Shown here: piece by piece, positions 41,370 to 50,400 of the stretch
How positions within the stretch are numbered: position 1 is the first letter of the stretch
Layout: each line of letters opens with the position of its first letter
Source of the DNA: JBAYJC01 sp041665285
GTDB taxonomy: Bacteria; Patescibacteriota; Patescibacteriia; 2-12-FULL-60-25
Direction of reading: 5' to 3'
Assembly: GCA_041665285.1 (NCBI GenBank)
Contig: JBAYJC010000002.1
Coordinates: 1 to 64,000 of the forward strand
Length of the DNA stretch: 64,000 bases
The notes under the pieces: model-generated
What the model saw: only the letters and a program-made list of their open reading frames with translations
Databases searched by the model: none
What the model was told of the DNA's origin: nothing
Position numbers and translations under genes: made by a program

Positions 41370-42610
41370 GTATGGCTGGGTTTTTTGCGCGTCTTTTTCC
41401 GTTTCGCAAGGTGCGTATTCCGGATCGCTATCATCTTCGCATTGTTACCTCTCCAGAGGAAATGACGTGTGTTGAGATGCTTCCGCTTGAAATACGCTTT
41501 GTTTTAACAAAGGTACCAGAGCGTATCATGGTTTTTCGTGATCTCCTGGAGCGTGGTTTTGGCATTGGTGTGCGTACGGTTGATCATACGCCAGACGCCT
41601 TGTTGAAGGCGATTGACCACATTTCTCAGCTGACGCAAGAAAATACGATTATCCCTTGGCTTCCACGCTTGTTGCGCGAAGGGGAGATTCCTGTGTTTTC
41701 TGAGTTCGAGCTACGTCTCGCAGAGCAGAAGAAGATTAATCTGTATGAAGAGGCTCGGTTGATTTTGGCGCGGAGATTTGAGTTTAAAAAGATTGTGCTC
41801 GTGGATTTGGAGAACAAAGGGTTGTCCGAGTCAGAACGTGATCTCATGGATAGCGTGAATCGCGATCTCTACCCATTTGCCATTGATTATATTGTGAATC
41901 GCGTGTTGTTTGATAATGCGCATACACGCACAGAGGTTGCGCAGAGCATTATTAAGGCGCTATTGATCGTTGGTCCGATTGCGCATGTGTTGGAGCATTG
42001 GGTGCATGGAATTGGGAAGATTTTTGCCGCATCTGCAGATGATCTTTTAGCGGAAACTGCGGAATTGTTCGCCCTTCGCGGGTCTGGTTTTACCTGGCGC
42101 CAACTCATGAAGCGATCGCGTATTCTCGTACCGGTCTTTGCCTTGGCAACATACGGAGCCTTTTCTGTGGAGGGCTTGATCATGCAAGGGCGCTTGGGGT
42201 TGGCTGGTGTGGTTTTTGGTGCTTCTGCCGTGGCGTTATCGTTGACAACAGCTATCCAGTCTATCGGCATGTATCGTCAGGCGTATGTGCGTTTAGTACA
42301 GGCGAAAAAACTCGCCACGCAGGATAGTAGAGCCTTATGGCGTTTAGCTCTGCGCCAAGATTTCACCAATCCCGCTCGATTGGGGTTATTTATTGGTGCG
42401 TGTACAGCTCCTCTGATGGCGGCCGTGGTCTTCTCTCTCTTTCCCGCGCTTGTCTATAATGGTTGGATTTTGGCTCTGTTAGGCTCAACAGAATCGCTCG
42501 TGGCGGGTGTAACGGTCTTTTCTGCGGCACGAATCAACCGCTATGTATTCCGTCGCAGGGTGCTTGTTGCCATGCGGACAGCACTCGACAAGCCTGTAGA
42601 ATTGCCGTAA
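41366..42610 (+). CDS. Multi-pass membrane protein of unknown function
   Basis: 414 residues from ATG 41366 (ATG 41372 and TTG 41345 are alternatives). The first 190 residues are soluble, with charged helices (RHLRIV..., VERI..., SELRLAEQKKINLYEEARLILARRFEFKK). The rest has about five to six hydrophobic segments: QSIIKALLIVGPIAHVLEHW, ILVPVFALATYGAFSVEGL, GLAGVVFGASAVALSLTTAI, LGLFIGACTAPLMAAVVFSLFPAL and WILALLGSTESLVAGVTVF. I recognise no family. It lies between glycerol kinase and signal peptidase genes. Confidence 0.65.
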   Translation: MSMAGFFARLFPFRKVRIPDRYHLRIVTSPEEMTCVEMLPLEIRFVLTKVPERIMVFRDLLERGFGIGVRTVDHTPDALLKAIDHISQLTQENTIIPWLPRLLREGEIPVFSEFELRLAEQKKINLYEEARLILARRFEFKKIVLVDLENKGLSESERDLMDSVNRDLYPFAIDYIVNRVLFDNAHTRTEVAQSIIKALLIVGPIAHVLEHWVHGIGKIFAASADDLLAETAELFALRGSGFTWRQLMKRSRILVPVFALATYGAFSVEGLIMQGRLGLAGVVFGASAVALSLTTAIQSIGMYRQAYVRLVQAKKLATQDSRALWRLALRQDFTNPARLGLFIGACTAPLMAAVVFSLFPALVYNGWILALLGSTESLVAGVTVFSAARINRYVFRRRVLVAMRTALDKPVELP

Positions 42611-42621
42611 CCTAGAAAAAC

Positions 42622-43233
42622 ATGGATCCACTTCAACCTGTGCCATCGGGCACGTCGTCTGTGGGGGCTGATGCAAGCCTCAAGAAAAAAATAGGCCTAT
42701 TTATCCTGGAGTTGATCCAGGTGGTTCTGATTTCGTTGGCCATCATTATTCCGATTCGTTACTTTCTTGTTCAGCCGTTTTACGTCAAAGGCGCGAGCAT
42801 GGAGCCAAATTTTTACGATCATGAATACTTGATTATCGACGAACTGAGTTATCGATTCCATGAGCCTAAACGTGGAGATATTGTTGTTTTCCGGTATCCA
42901 AGAGATCCGGCGCAAATCTTCATCAAGCGCGTGATCGGATTGCCAGGAGAAACAGTTGAGATTGCAGACGGGAAGATAAAACTGTATAACGCAGATCATC
43001 CAAACGGAATCCCTTTGGAGGAGACGTATCTGGATCAGGTGTTTACCTCTTCTGCGCAGGCGGTCACCCTGAAGGCAGGCGAATACTATCTGATGGGGGA
43101 CAATCGTGCGGCAAGCCTTGATTCTCGTATTTTTGGGGCAGTGGATCGTCAATTTATTGTGGGGCGTGTGTGGTTGCGTGGATTCCCGTTTGATCGATGG
43201 AAATTATTTAATGAAACGGTCTATACCTTCTAA
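42622..43233 (+). CDS. lepB: Signal peptidase I
   Basis: 203 residues. It removes signal peptides from exported proteins at the outer face of the membrane. One anchor helix (LIQVVLISLAIIIPIRYFLV, 31-50) precedes the catalytic block GASMEPNF (Ser59), RGDIVVFRYP, IKRVIGLPGE (Lys102) and MGDNRAASLDSR. This window alone encodes several signal-peptide-bearing giants that would be its substrates. It starts 11 bases after the membrane-protein gene. Confidence 0.95.
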   Translation: MDPLQPVPSGTSSVGADASLKKKIGLFILELIQVVLISLAIIIPIRYFLVQPFYVKGASMEPNFYDHEYLIIDELSYRFHEPKRGDIVVFRYPRDPAQIFIKRVIGLPGETVEIADGKIKLYNADHPNGIPLEETYLDQVFTSSAQAVTLKAGEYYLMGDNRAASLDSRIFGAVDRQFIVGRVWLRGFPFDRWKLFNETVYTF

Positions 43234-43244
43234 GCATCTTCTCT

Positions 43245-44621
43245 ATGACCCCGAAATCCAAAGAGCCTATCAAGAAACCAGCGCCCGTGATTGCGCCAGC
43301 CCCGGTAAAACCAGTGAGTGGCATGATTGTGGCTCCGAAAAAAGGTCAGCAACCTGTGCAGGCATTGCGCGGCATGCGCGATTTGCTTCCATCTGATCAA
43401 TATTATTGGAAAAAAGTGCAACAGCAGTCAGAGAAGATCGGATCAGCCTATGGCTATGAACGTATTGATACGCCGATGGTTGAAGAGACGAATTTGTTTA
43501 TTCGTGGCGTGGGCAAAGTAACGGATATTGTCGAAAAAGAGCTCTATACCTGGGAAACGCAAGGTGGAGAAACGGTCTCTTTGCGTCCAGAGGGCACAGC
43601 TCCGGTGGTTCGTGCCTTTATCCAGCATGGGATGTGGAATATGCCACAGCCCGTGAAGCTCTGGTATCAGGGCCCCTTGTTTCGATATGATCGTCCGCAG
43701 TCCGGCCGTTTTCGTCAGTTCTACACCACGGGATTTGAATGTATTGGTGAAGCGGATGCCGTGGTGGATGCACAGCTCATCATCATGGGGTGGCAATTTT
43801 TGAAGGAGCTTGGCATTGAGTCATCCATTCACATCAATTCCATCGGCACACCAGAGTCACGCGCCACGTACAAGAACGCGCTCGTGACCTATTTCCGTGG
43901 GAAAAAGAGCAAACTCTCAGAAGAGGATAAGAAGCGCTTGTTGAAAAATCCTTTGCGCTTACTCGACTCAAAAGAGCCGGGCATGCAGGAGCTCAAAGCC
44001 GAGGCGCCACAAATGGTAGATTGGTTGGATGAGGAATCCAAGGCGCACTTTATGCGCGTATTGGAATATCTGGATGAGGTAGGAGTCCCATATCAGTTGG
44101 ATCCATATTTGGTGCGCGGATTAGATTATTATACGCGAACGGTTTTTGAATTTTTCGCGGTCAGCGATGATCCGGAATTGGCGCAGACAGCCCTTGGTGG
44201 CGGTGGTCGTTATGACTTGCTCGTAGAAACATTAGGCGGTCGTCCCACACCAGCCGCAGGACTAGGGCTTGGATTGGATCGCATTGTCTCTCGTATGAAA
44301 GACAAGGAGCCCATACCGCCAGCCGCACCGTCCATTGATGTGTTTTTGGCGCAACTGGGTGATATGGGTAAAAAGAAGGCCTTGGCATTTTTTGAAGAGT
44401 TTCGCCAGGCTGGGATTCGTGTGGATGAAGCGTTTTCTAAGTCTTCCATCAAAGCACAGATGGAGCTGGCAAATCGCCATGGTGCCAAATGGGCTGTGAT
44501 TGTGGGCCAGAAGGAAGTATTGGATGGTACAGCCATTATTCGAGATATGGACGCTGGAACGCAGGAAATCGTGGATGCAAAGAAGGTGGTTCACGAAATT
44601 AAGAAAAAGATGGGCATTTGA
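43245..44621 (+). CDS. hisS: Histidyl-tRNA synthetase
   Basis: 458 residues. Class II synthetase: motif 1 region near RGMRDLLPSDQYYWKK, motif 2 GPLFRYDRPQSGRFRQFYTTGFECIG, histidine-specific LDPYLVRGLDYYTRTVFE and motif 3 AAGLGLGLDRIV, then the anticodon-binding domain (VFLAQLGDMGKKKALAFFEEFR onward). A Pro/Lys-rich N-terminal extension of about 38 residues (KEPIKKPAPVIAPAPVKP) is unusual and probably disordered. A strong terminator follows. Confidence 0.96.
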   Translation: MTPKSKEPIKKPAPVIAPAPVKPVSGMIVAPKKGQQPVQALRGMRDLLPSDQYYWKKVQQQSEKIGSAYGYERIDTPMVEETNLFIRGVGKVTDIVEKELYTWETQGGETVSLRPEGTAPVVRAFIQHGMWNMPQPVKLWYQGPLFRYDRPQSGRFRQFYTTGFECIGEADAVVDAQLIIMGWQFLKELGIESSIHINSIGTPESRATYKNALVTYFRGKKSKLSEEDKKRLLKNPLRLLDSKEPGMQELKAEAPQMVDWLDEESKAHFMRVLEYLDEVGVPYQLDPYLVRGLDYYTRTVFEFFAVSDDPELAQTALGGGGRYDLLVETLGGRPTPAAGLGLGLDRIVSRMKDKEPIPPAAPSIDVFLAQLGDMGKKKALAFFEEFRQAGIRVDEAFSKSSIKAQMELANRHGAKWAVIVGQKEVLDGTAIIRDMDAGTQEIVDAKKVVHEIKKKMGI

Positions 44622-44629
44622 TGGGATGA

Positions 44630-44663
44630 AAGGGGCAGGCTCAAAGCTTGCCCCTTCTTTTTT
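44630..44663 (+). terminator. Intrinsic terminator after hisS
   Basis: AAGGGGCAGGC (44630-44640), loop TCAAA, and GCTTGCCCCTT (44646-44656) form a stem with one mismatch, followed by CTTTTTT. Confidence 0.85.
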
Positions 44664-44671
44664 GCCAATGT

Positions 44672-44700
44672 TTGACGTTTTTGCCTTCCTCGGCTATGAT
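44672..44700 (+). promoter_or_regulatory. rpsU promoter
   Basis: TTGACG (44672-44677), 17 bases, TATGAT (44695-44700): a near-consensus sigma70 promoter. Unlike the leaderless genes it gives a leader of about 50 bases with AGAAAGGAG 8 bases before ATG 44760. Confidence 0.75.
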
Positions 44701-44759
44701 GCCCCGCGACATGATCACCTGATGTGGCATGATCTTCATCATAGAAAGGAGCGTGGATT

Positions 44760-45005
44760 ATGGTAGATGTAAAACGAAAAAAAGGAGAGACGTTTGACTC
44801 ATTCCTCCGCCGCTTTCAGCGCCGGGTTCAGGAAAGTGGACAGACCATTGAAGTGAAGAAACGTCGCTTTCTTAAGCGTGACCAGAACTTGAACAAGCGC
44901 CGTGAAAGCGCGTTGCGCCGCGAACAGATGCGCGAACATTACACGTATCTCGCAAAAACAGGACAGCTCAAAGAAGAGCCTCGTCAGCAACGACGTTCCT
45001 CGTAA
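44760..45005 (+). CDS. rpsU: 30S ribosomal protein S21
   Basis: 81 residues, highly basic. VDVKRKKGETFDSFLRRFQRRVQESG and VKKRRFLKRDQNLNKRRESALRREQMREHY match bS21, which helps the 30S subunit select mRNA near the anti-Shine-Dalgarno. It is longer than the classical 70-residue form. The GGAG ribosome site and ATG are clear. Confidence 0.9.
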   Translation: MVDVKRKKGETFDSFLRRFQRRVQESGQTIEVKKRRFLKRDQNLNKRRESALRREQMREHYTYLAKTGQLKEEPRQQRRSS

Positions 45006-45028
45006 TCTCGCGAACAACAATCCAAGCT

Positions 45029-45060
45029 CGAATGTCGAAGGCGTGTGTTTTCGACATTCG
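45029..45060 (+). repeat. Perfect hairpin between rpsU and the YqeY gene
   Basis: CGAATGTCGAA / TTCGACATTCG, 11 base pairs, 10-base loop, no T-tract. It may protect the rpsU mRNA end or act with Rho; it is not a normal intrinsic terminator. Confidence 0.5.
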
Positions 45061-45088
45061 GACATGAGATTCTTGACCTTTCACTCCC

Positions 45089-45526
45089 ATGACTATCATT
45101 GAACGCATTGATCAAGACTTCAAGGAAGCAATGAAGACGAAAGATGAAATACTCCTTTCTGTCTTGCGGATGATGAAGTCAGCCTTGAAGAATCGACAGA
45201 TCGAGTTGATGCACGATCTCAAAGAGGAAGAAACGAACACGGTCTTAAAGACCATGATCAAACAATACCGCGATGCGCTTGCGGATTTTGTGAGTGCGAA
45301 TCGTCAGGACTTGGCAGATCGTCAACAAAAAGAAATTGATATTATTTCGAAATTCCTTCCAGCGGCCATGCCTATGGAAGAGCTTGAACGCGTTGTGCAA
45401 GAAGCTGTTACCGCGGCTCAAGCCACGGATGTGGGTCGTGCGATGGGGGTTGCGATGAAAGCGGTGAATGGTCGTGCAGATGGAGGAGATGTTCGTCGTA
45501 TTGTCGAACGTCTGCTTTCGAGGTAA
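45089..45526 (+). CDS. yqeY: GatB/YqeY domain protein
   Basis: 145 residues, normal size. RIDQDFKEAMKTKDEILLSVLRMMKSALKN and EIDIISKFLPAAMPMEELERVV are the standard YqeY blocks; the C-terminal region (DVGRAMGVAMKAVNGRADGGDVRRIVERLL) is the tRNA-binding tail domain shared with GatB. It often sits next to rpsU, as here. Its role is unproven; tRNA-related functions are suspected. Confidence 0.92.
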   Translation: MTIIERIDQDFKEAMKTKDEILLSVLRMMKSALKNRQIELMHDLKEEETNTVLKTMIKQYRDALADFVSANRQDLADRQQKEIDIISKFLPAAMPMEELERVVQEAVTAAQATDVGRAMGVAMKAVNGRADGGDVRRIVERLLSR

Positions 45527-45571
45527 ACTACTTTTCGTTCGATCATAACTTAATTCGGATCTTTCTTTCCC

Positions 45572-47470
45572 ATGCTTGAGAAAGGTTCTTCGCTCGTAGC
45601 GAAGGCGGCGTTATGCGGGTTTGTTCTTTTGACCGCATGCGTTCTTCCTGTTGTTACGTTTGCGCAAACGCCAGAGGCGTTACAATCAGCCGCGACCGTT
45701 GCCACTGAGGCTGGTCTTGGTGGAGAAACGGATTTACCAACCATCATTGGGAGGGTTATTTATGTTGCGTTGGGTTTTGTAGGGGTTCTTCTCCTTCTTA
45801 TCTTGCTGTATGCAGGATATTTGTGGATGACCGCAGGCGGGGATGCGACAAAAGTAGAAAAAGCGCAGGCATGGATACGAAACGGTATTATTGGGTTGGT
45901 ACTCATTGCCTCTTCCTTTGCGATCACGAGTTATATTTTAGGATTATTTGGAGGTGAGATGGGCGGCGGTGGAATTTTTGGTGACGGTAGCGGTCGTGCT
46001 CGAGGCAGTGGCTTTCCGGGTTCTGCTGGTTCTCTCGGTGGCGGTATTATTGAGTTTCATGCACCGCCGCGCGATGCAACGGGTGTGCCGCGCAATACAG
46101 CGATCGCCATTCAATTCAAGGTGCCGATTAACCCTGCTTCCATGATCGCTGGATGGACAGAGGCAACATCATCTACCACGGTTGGGTTGAACAGTGATGC
46201 TGTGAAGATCTTCCCGACAGGCCAAGCTACGCGCATTCTTGGGACTGCGGAGGCACGTGTACGCTACACAGACGATCTGCGGACATTTATCATCAAACCA
46301 GTGTTACCATTAGGGAATCCCACGCGGAACACAGGATATACCGTGCGTCTCATGTCTGGTTCGGGTGGTATTCGCCTGAAGGATGGTGGTGCGGCTTTTG
46401 AGGGAGGCTTTGCTGATGGATATCTTTGGAATTTCGAAGTCTCCACGATCCTGGATAATACCCCTCCACGCGTAGAGAGCGTCTTCCCCGTATCTGGCGG
46501 ACAGTATGCTCCGAACATTGTGGTGCAAGTCAACTTTGATGAGATGATTGATCCAACGAGTGCGGCAGGGATCTTTGCGTCACCAGCTGTACCAGGACGT
46601 CCGAACTTTCAGAATATCGAAGTTGCGGCAACACCTAATCGTGGGGGCGCAGAGGTGCGGCCAAATGGAGAGTTTAAGATTTCAAATCACTTTACGACCG
46701 TGGAATTCACCACAAATGTCGCGTGCGGAACAAATAGTTGTGGAGAATCTGTGTATTGCCTTCCTTTTCTCTCGTCGGTTCGTACGACGGTAAAGGCGGC
46801 TACCCTCGTTTCTGCGGCAACGGCGCCTGAAGCGGCACTCACATCTGGTGGCTATGATGGCATCGTGGATTTAGCGGGAAACTCTCTTGATGGCAACGGC
46901 GATGGAACAGCGCAGGGTTCACGGAGCGACGATGGATTTGCCGCAGGCGTTGATCATTATGAATGGACGTTTGGTACGGGTGACCAAGTCAATTTGACGC
47001 CGCCGCATATTACGAGTATTAGTCCTTCCTCCATGTCGAGCAATATTGCGGTGGATGCTGTGGTGCGTGCGGACTTTCAAGAAGTGCTCAAGGCCTCGAG
47101 TATCCTCAGTGACAATGTGAAGATCGTGACAAATGAGCCCGCAGAATATGCTGATACGTTTTGGTTCACGCCTTGGCAAGACATTGTGACCTCGCCCACA
47201 TTTTCTTATGGGCGCGTCATCATAGATCATCGCTTATTTACGCCCAGCCCAGCCAATGCTCCTTGGACACCGGACTATGATCCCTTCATTCTGTCTGGCG
47301 TGCAAAACCTCTATCAAAATTGCTTCAATCCCGCCTCTTCCGTCACGTGCGCTTCGCGGCGTGGAGGGGGAGCGGCAACTCAAGTGCCATTTTGCTGCGA
47401 TGATAATCCGCGACAGAACGGATGCCCTTATCCGCCGTCGCTTGTACAAACTCGCACCGCACAACCATGA
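45572..47470 (+). CDS. Secreted protein with a T4SS-pilin-like head and Ig-like domains
   Basis: 632 residues. Signal peptide KAALCGFVLLTACVLPVVTFAQ. Then comes a two-helix module at about 50-130 (IIGRVIYVALGFVGVLLLLILLYAGYLWMTAGG, DATKVEKAQAWIRNGIIGLVLIASSFAITSYIL) matching the VirB2/TrbC-like T4SS_pilin domain common in candidate-phylum bacteria. A Gly-rich linker (GGGGIFGDGSGRARGSG) leads to two or more Big_5-type Ig-like modules (IIEFHAPPRDATGVPRNTAIAIQF; PHITSISPSSMSSNIAVDAVVRADF). Several Cys pairs near the C-terminus suggest extracellular disulfides. Its stop overlaps the next, related, giant gene by 4 bases. Confidence 0.8.
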   Translation: MLEKGSSLVAKAALCGFVLLTACVLPVVTFAQTPEALQSAATVATEAGLGGETDLPTIIGRVIYVALGFVGVLLLLILLYAGYLWMTAGGDATKVEKAQAWIRNGIIGLVLIASSFAITSYILGLFGGEMGGGGIFGDGSGRARGSGFPGSAGSLGGGIIEFHAPPRDATGVPRNTAIAIQFKVPINPASMIAGWTEATSSTTVGLNSDAVKIFPTGQATRILGTAEARVRYTDDLRTFIIKPVLPLGNPTRNTGYTVRLMSGSGGIRLKDGGAAFEGGFADGYLWNFEVSTILDNTPPRVESVFPVSGGQYAPNIVVQVNFDEMIDPTSAAGIFASPAVPGRPNFQNIEVAATPNRGGAEVRPNGEFKISNHFTTVEFTTNVACGTNSCGESVYCLPFLSSVRTTVKAATLVSAATAPEAALTSGGYDGIVDLAGNSLDGNGDGTAQGSRSDDGFAAGVDHYEWTFGTGDQVNLTPPHITSISPSSMSSNIAVDAVVRADFQEVLKASSILSDNVKIVTNEPAEYADTFWFTPWQDIVTSPTFSYGRVIIDHRLFTPSPANAPWTPDYDPFILSGVQNLYQNCFNPASSVTCASRRGGGAATQVPFCCDDNPRQNGCPYPPSLVQTRTAQP

Positions 47471-50400
47471 AACGCTCATTTCGCCTCGGGCTTCTCGCCT
47501 GCTGTATGCTCCTCACTGCGTGGGGAGCTTGGTCGTTGTTAGTGCCAACAGCACTTGCACAAGTTGATACGGGTGGATTGCAGGCTGTAGGTGAAGCTAC
47601 GGCTCTGTCTGGATCAGATCCGCGGCAGATTGCAGTAAGCATCATCAATATTGCCCTTGGGTTGATGGGGACGATTATGGTGGTGCTTTTTGTGTACGCG
47701 GGGTTTTTGTACATGACTGCTGGCGGAAATGCTGAACAGATCGAAAAAGCCAAGGCCATGATGCGGAATGCGATTATTGGTTCCATTATTATTTTGTCTG
47801 CTTGGGCCATTACCACGACCGTGATTCGCTTTTTGTTGCAGGCTACGGGCGGTGGAGGTGGCGGCGGTGGAGGTGGTGGAGGCGCCGGCACAGGGTTTGG
47901 AGGCGGTCTTGGGACTGGCGGAGGAGGGTTTAGCTCTTTCCAATTGGATTCGATTACCCCTGCAGGTAGTGCCCCACGGAATGCGCAAGTGCGTTTCTTG
48001 TTTACGCAAGATGTAGATTCTGCGGCGGTCACAGGGACGATCCAGGTGGTGCGTGTAAGCAACAATACGGCAGTTGATGGTGTGATCACGGTGCAGGGAA
48101 ATACGATCACGTTTGTACCAAGATCTGCTTGTCCTGCGCCAAACGCGGATCGCGCCTGTTTTGATGGATCGGTCGAATATCGTGCGATTGTGAACAACTC
48201 CCTGCGTTCTGTATCCGGGCAACGTATTGTCTGCGGCGGGTTTTCACCTGTGTGCGAGGCTCGATTTACCACAATGGATTTGATTGATGTCGCAGGTCCG
48301 TCTGTGTCGATCAGCGAGCCTATTGATGGGCAGAGCGTGCCGGCCAATAGTGTGGTGCGCATTGCATCACGCGCCGTGGATGATTCGGGCATTTCCTATA
48401 TTGAAACAAAGGTGGGTGGCCGTGTGATTGGTCGAGGGACGCCAAGTGCCACGTCAACGCCAACGGATTTCGAGGCGCTCGTGTATTGGAATACGGCTGG
48501 CGTAGCAACGGGTACAACGCAGAGAATCGAAAGTATTGCACACGATGTTGATAGCAATCAGAATGTGTCGTTGCCTGTAAATGTGATGGTTCGTTCTGCG
48601 CATTGTTTCAATACAGCACGTGACGCGGATGAAGTAGGCGTGGATTGTGGCGGAAATGATTGCGGTGTGTGCTCTGGAGGTGCTTGTACAACGGGCTCGT
48701 CTTGTGCCAGTGGTGTTTGTACGGCAGGGCGTTGCGTAGAAAAGCCCGTGATTACGGGTGTGAGTCCTGTTGATGGGAAGCCTGGCACGATTGTGACCGT
48801 ACGAGGGCTCAATTTTGGTGAGTCGCGCGGTCGGATTACGTTCGCAAATAATGCGGTCGCTTTGCCGCCAGCACTGTGCGCAAACCAAAATGTCTGGACA
48901 GCCAATCAAGTAGTGGTGGAGGTTCCTGCGGGCGCTATCACTGGGCCGATCACGCTCACGAATGCGAGTTCGTCCCTTGCGGATCTATCCAACGATGACA
49001 CGGGGCCGCGTTTGCCGGATTTTGTCGTGAACACTTCTTCGCACCCTGGCCTTTGTGCGGCAGTACCGGATCATGGATTGATTTCTACGCCGATTTCTGT
49101 CCGTGGCGCTGGGTTGGGTGCATCTCCGGATCGCGTGCGTTTTGGAAGTCGTGTGATTGAGGCTTTTCGTTCTTGGACTAATCAGCAAGTCGATTTTACG
49201 GTCCCTGTAGTGGAATACGGTTCTTATGATATTCAAGCTCAGGTCAGTGGCGTGTATTCCAACACTGTTTCCTTTGATGTGGACACGCCCGTTGTGCGTG
49301 AAACGCCTTTTATTGAGAGTATTGATCCGGTGAATGGTCCGATTGGCGCATATATCACGATCATTGGCCGTAATTTCGGCGATGAGCCAGGACAGGTGTA
49401 TTTGGCGCAGGCAGGATTGGCCACAGGTCAGGCAGATATGCGTTTTCCCGCTGAATGCGAACGGGATAACGCGTTTTGGCGTCGCGATCGCGTGGTCGTG
49501 AAGGTGCCGGCCAATATCGGAGGCTTGGGTGCGGGAACGCCAACGGGTGGTTATCAGTTGTATATTCAGCGTCAAGATAGAACAGAGAGTAACAAAATTG
49601 CTTTTCGTGTTGATGCTGGCGTAGCAGGTCCGGGTATCTGCGCGATTACTCCAGCAGTTGGTCCTGTTGGCACCCCAGTGACGCTTCATGGAGAACGTTT
49701 TGGTTCTGTGTCTACGCGTGTGGCGTTTGCTGGATCTGGTGCGGATGTGCAGGCAACACGGATCACATCTTGGACAGATATAGCTGTAGAGACAGCCGTA
49801 CCAACGCGAGCCATTACAGGGCGCGTGAAGGTAGAGACGCCAACAGCCTCGTCCAATGCCGTGCTCTTCACCGTGAAGAATTGTGCGGAACAAGAAGGTG
49901 TTTGCTCGGCCTCAGAACGCTGTTGTCCAGATAGCGGCGTTTGCGTATCTGCGGCGGCTGGCACTTGTCCACTCACACAGAGGCAGGTGCATTATGCTTG
50001 GCGCATGTCTACGGGCGAACTGCCGATCAATCCACGTGTCATTGAGGAATGTGATCCAGCGAGCGGTCGCTTGCCTTCGCCAACCCCATGGGCCGGACGT
50101 CCAGGAGGGAATCAGGTGTGTGTGAATGCGGATTTATTACTGCGATTTAATACGCCAATTTTGCAGAGCTCTGTGACGCCTGCGTCCGTGCTTGTGCGTC
50201 AGTGCGCTGTGGCTCAGGGCGTGACCACGTGTGCAACGGCAGTACCTGGTACCCTTCAGTCTGCGCCGCCGGCAAGCAGTCAGCAGGGGTTGGTGAGCTT
50301 TCATCCAACAGGCGGCTGGCAGGCATCAAATACGTATGAGGTGGTACTCACAACCGGGATTCAATCGGTCGGGCGATTGCCCATGTTGGAAAACGCAGAG

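Noticed and set aside
44723..44766. Fourteen-codon frame overlapping the rpsU start as a leader peptide
   Set aside because: rpsU has its own strong ribosome site inside that frame, and the encoded peptide shows no leader-like feature.
47343..48392. 349-codon minus-strand open frame, proline-rich
   Set aside because: It is the complement of the Gly-rich and Ig-like coding region of the giant gene, with no family similarity or ribosome site. Similar long antisense frames at 48985-49893 and 54874-55821 were rejected for the same reason.
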